Positions 11,880 through 13,139 of a DNA stretch of 13,139 nt are shown piece by piece. Positions within the stretch are counted from its first letter, which is position 1. Each line of letters starts with the position of its first letter. Source of the DNA: an uncultured Subdoligranulum sp. (lineage in GTDB: Bacteria > Bacillota_A > Clostridia > Oscillospirales > Ruminococcaceae); NCBI RefSeq assembly GCF_937890665.1, contig NZ_CALADU010000321.1, forward strand, positions 1 through 13,139. Direction: 5' to 3'. The translations under genes and the position numbers were made by a program. The notes under the pieces are model-generated. The model saw only the letters and a list, made by a program, of their open reading frames with translations, had not been told where the DNA came from and made no database searches.

Positions 11880-12068
11880 TTAGTTGTTGGATGCGGGCAG
11901 TTCGCCCAAGTGCTCCAGAATATCCTGGATGCAACGGGCTTTGAATTCATTCGGCGGTAGTTCTCCGTCGAACAGTTCTGCCTCCTCGTCGTAAGCCGGA
12001 TCGGGAGGATGTGCTTGCAAGAAGGCTTTCATCTCAGAGATTTCTTCCGGCGTAAAAGTTCGCGCCAT
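11880..12068 (-). CDS. Small acidic protein of unknown function
   Basis: 62 aa. ATG 12066-12068 has a perfect AAGGAGG 9 bases upstream inside the end of the minor capsid gene, which it overlaps by 35 bases. The protein has 14 Asp/Glu against 4 Lys/Arg (net about -10), opens with a helix 'TPEEISEMKAFLQAHPPD' and ends with a second helix ('ARCIQDILEHLGEL'). I do not recognise a family. Its strong ribosome site, its place directly after a minor capsid protein with an extra enzyme-like domain, and the terminator that follows make an immunity-like or chaperone role for that domain possible, but nothing in the sequence proves it. It might equally be a head-accessory protein. Confidence 0.65.
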   Translation of the reverse strand: MARTFTPEEISEMKAFLQAHPPDPAYDEEAELFDGELPPNEFKARCIQDILEHLGELPASNN

Positions 12069-13139
12069 ACTGTTTCGCCTCCTTCAAAAGCTTCTGCATA
12101 ATATCATTGATATCCTGCGGATTCTGGAAAGATGCAAGTCGTATCTCTGCATCTTGGAATAGGTCGAGAATCCCGTCCCTGTCAAAATGCGATGTTTTTT
12201 CTATCGCGTATACAGTCCCATCGTTGCCCACCGCTGTCAACATCTGCATGTTTTCCCGGGTGGCAAAACCCCGGATGTCATTCGGCGAGAAGGTCATCCC
12301 GCTGGGGTGGGTGTGCGCCGCTATGTAGGGCACGTCCTGATCCGGGATACGCACCCGCCCCGGTCGATCGCCAAAAATGGTGTCGCCCAGCGGCTGCATA
12401 TCCGATCCATAACAGCGGGCCGCCTCGGTCCCCACCGGGCGGCCCGCGGCTTCCTGCAGCAGTTCCCGGTGTGCCCGGGACAACGCCTGCTGGCCTGCCT
12501 CGTCCAGCGTGCGGCAGGCAAAGGGCTGCACGGCTTGGAGGGACTGCTCTGTGATGGGCAGATAGCCGCCCCTTATCTCATCCAGTATACCACGCGCCGC
12601 CCGCTCCCGCAACTGCCGCGCCGCATAGGCCGCGCGTTTCTGCGCGTTGATCTTGCCCTTGTCCCGGGCGTACTGTGCCCGGCGCATGGCGTTGATGTCG
12701 CCTCCCGCGGCGTAGTATTGCTTGAGATACTTGTCCGGGTCATACCCGGCCACATTGGTGTTGCTGTCAAAGCGTATGGCATACTCGCAGTCGCAGTGTG
12801 CGTGGATGTGCTGGGCGTGGCCGCCTTTGAGCGCCTTCCTGCTGGCAGGCTGCCAGCCGTTGCTTGCCAGCGTGAGGCAAAAGGCGCAGGTGTCTCCATG
12901 GGGCACCCAAGCCCACTCGGCTCCGTCGCGGATGGCGTTTTGCAGCGTGGTGTCGGCCCCGGCCCGCTTGACCAGGCGGCTGACGCCGCTCTGCAGCAGG
13001 GGCGGGCTCTGCCGGGTGCCGGTGACCATGCTGGCGGTCTCTCCATAGCTGGCGGGGGCGGCGGGTTCCGCCGGGGGAACTTCCGCGCCGGAGGCTTCGG
13101 CCACCGCGTCGTACATCTGGCAGGCCAGTTCGGCGCTGC
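12034..13139 (-). CDS. MuF/VG15-type minor capsid protein with C-terminal JAB/JAMM-like domain (N-terminus beyond window)
   Basis: The frame is open through the right edge; numbering here counts from the internal Met at 13116 (360 residues to the stop). Residues 1-165 are the usual end of a minor capsid protein near the portal: 'GETASMVTGTRQS', a Cys pair 'DTCAFCLTLASNGW' (C77, C80), then 'HIHAHCDCEYAI' (H103, H105, H107, C108, C110), a likely metal site, and 'YDPDKYLKQYYAAGGDINAM'. A charged helical linker (about 150-182) leads to an added domain (about 215-330) with E231, H268-T-H270 in 'AAHTHPSGMTFSPND', S277 and D280, and a following strand 'LTAVGNDGTVYAIEKT'. This resembles JAB/JAMM metallopeptidases, though the HxH-to-Ser spacing is one residue shorter than canonical. 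MuF proteins often carry variable C-terminal effectors delivered with phage DNA. Confidence 0.8.
   Translation of the reverse strand, partial: SAELACQMYDAVAEASGAEVPPAEPAAPASYGETASMVTGTRQSPPLLQSGVSRLVKRAGADTTLQNAIRDGAEWAWVPHGDTCAFCLTLASNGWQPASRKALKGGHAQHIHAHCDCEYAIRFDSNTNVAGYDPDKYLKQYYAAGGDINAMRRAQYARDKGKINAQKRAAYAARQLRERAARGILDEIRGGYLPITEQSLQAVQPFACRTLDEAGQQALSRAHRELLQEAAGRPVGTEAARCYGSDMQPLGDTIFGDRPGRVRIPDQDVPYIAAHTHPSGMTFSPNDIRGFATRENMQMLTAVGNDGTVYAIEKTSHFDRDGILDLFQDAEIRLASFQNPQDINDIMQKLLKEAKQYGANFYAGRNL

Noticed and set aside
1..13139. CRISPR array, tRNA, rRNA or insertion sequence
   Set aside because: No spaced direct repeats, no tRNA-like cloverleaf noticed and no transposase frame; coding density leaves little room.

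Overview
The window is an almost fully packed structural (late) region of a tailed siphovirus-type prophage or phage. Every supported gene lies on the minus strand, so transcription runs from the right edge (13139) to the left edge (1). Strong Gram-positive ribosome sites (AAGGAGG types), GC-rich coding sequence (roughly 60% by eye, except in the fibre genes) and the protein families (GP20-type scaffold, Gp19/Gp15/Gp42 connector, DUF5361 tail chaperone, ReqiPepy6 Gp37-like tail protein) suggest a phage of a GC-rich gut Firmicute, perhaps Oscillospiraceae/Faecalibacterium-like. The host is inferred. No integrase, terminase, portal, lysis or host gene is visible.

Head module (13139-8721, read leftward): a truncated MuF/VG15-type minor capsid protein with an unusual JAB/JAMM-like C-terminal domain; a 62-aa acidic protein of unknown function; a noncoding gap with a terminator-like hairpin; scaffold; HK97-fold capsid protein; a small protein with a Pro/Ala/Lys tail; then four short head-completion and head-tail joining proteins. 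Tail module (8703-3223): tail tube; two tail-assembly chaperone frames joined by a textbook A AAA AAC slippery site; tape measure; distal tail protein; and a Gp37-like tail-hub protein. Baseplate/fibre module (3222-1): a large baseplate protein; two paralogous fibre-tip genes sharing an N-terminal module but with unrelated, AT-richer C-termini; and three small tail-associated genes, the last cut by the window edge.

The genes are chained by short overlaps (ATGA, TGATG, TAATG types), which implies translational coupling. The only noncoding gaps over 100 bases are 11715-11879 (terminator-like hairpin) and 1528-1664. The second holds a short ORF with a strong ribosome site whose frame is broken in a run of nine G. 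With eight G it would read through 29 codons and end in a TAATG overlap with the second fibre gene. This is a candidate hypermutable (phase-variable) site next to duplicated receptor-binding genes and is the most interesting signal here, followed by the MuF-JAB fusion with its small acidic neighbour.
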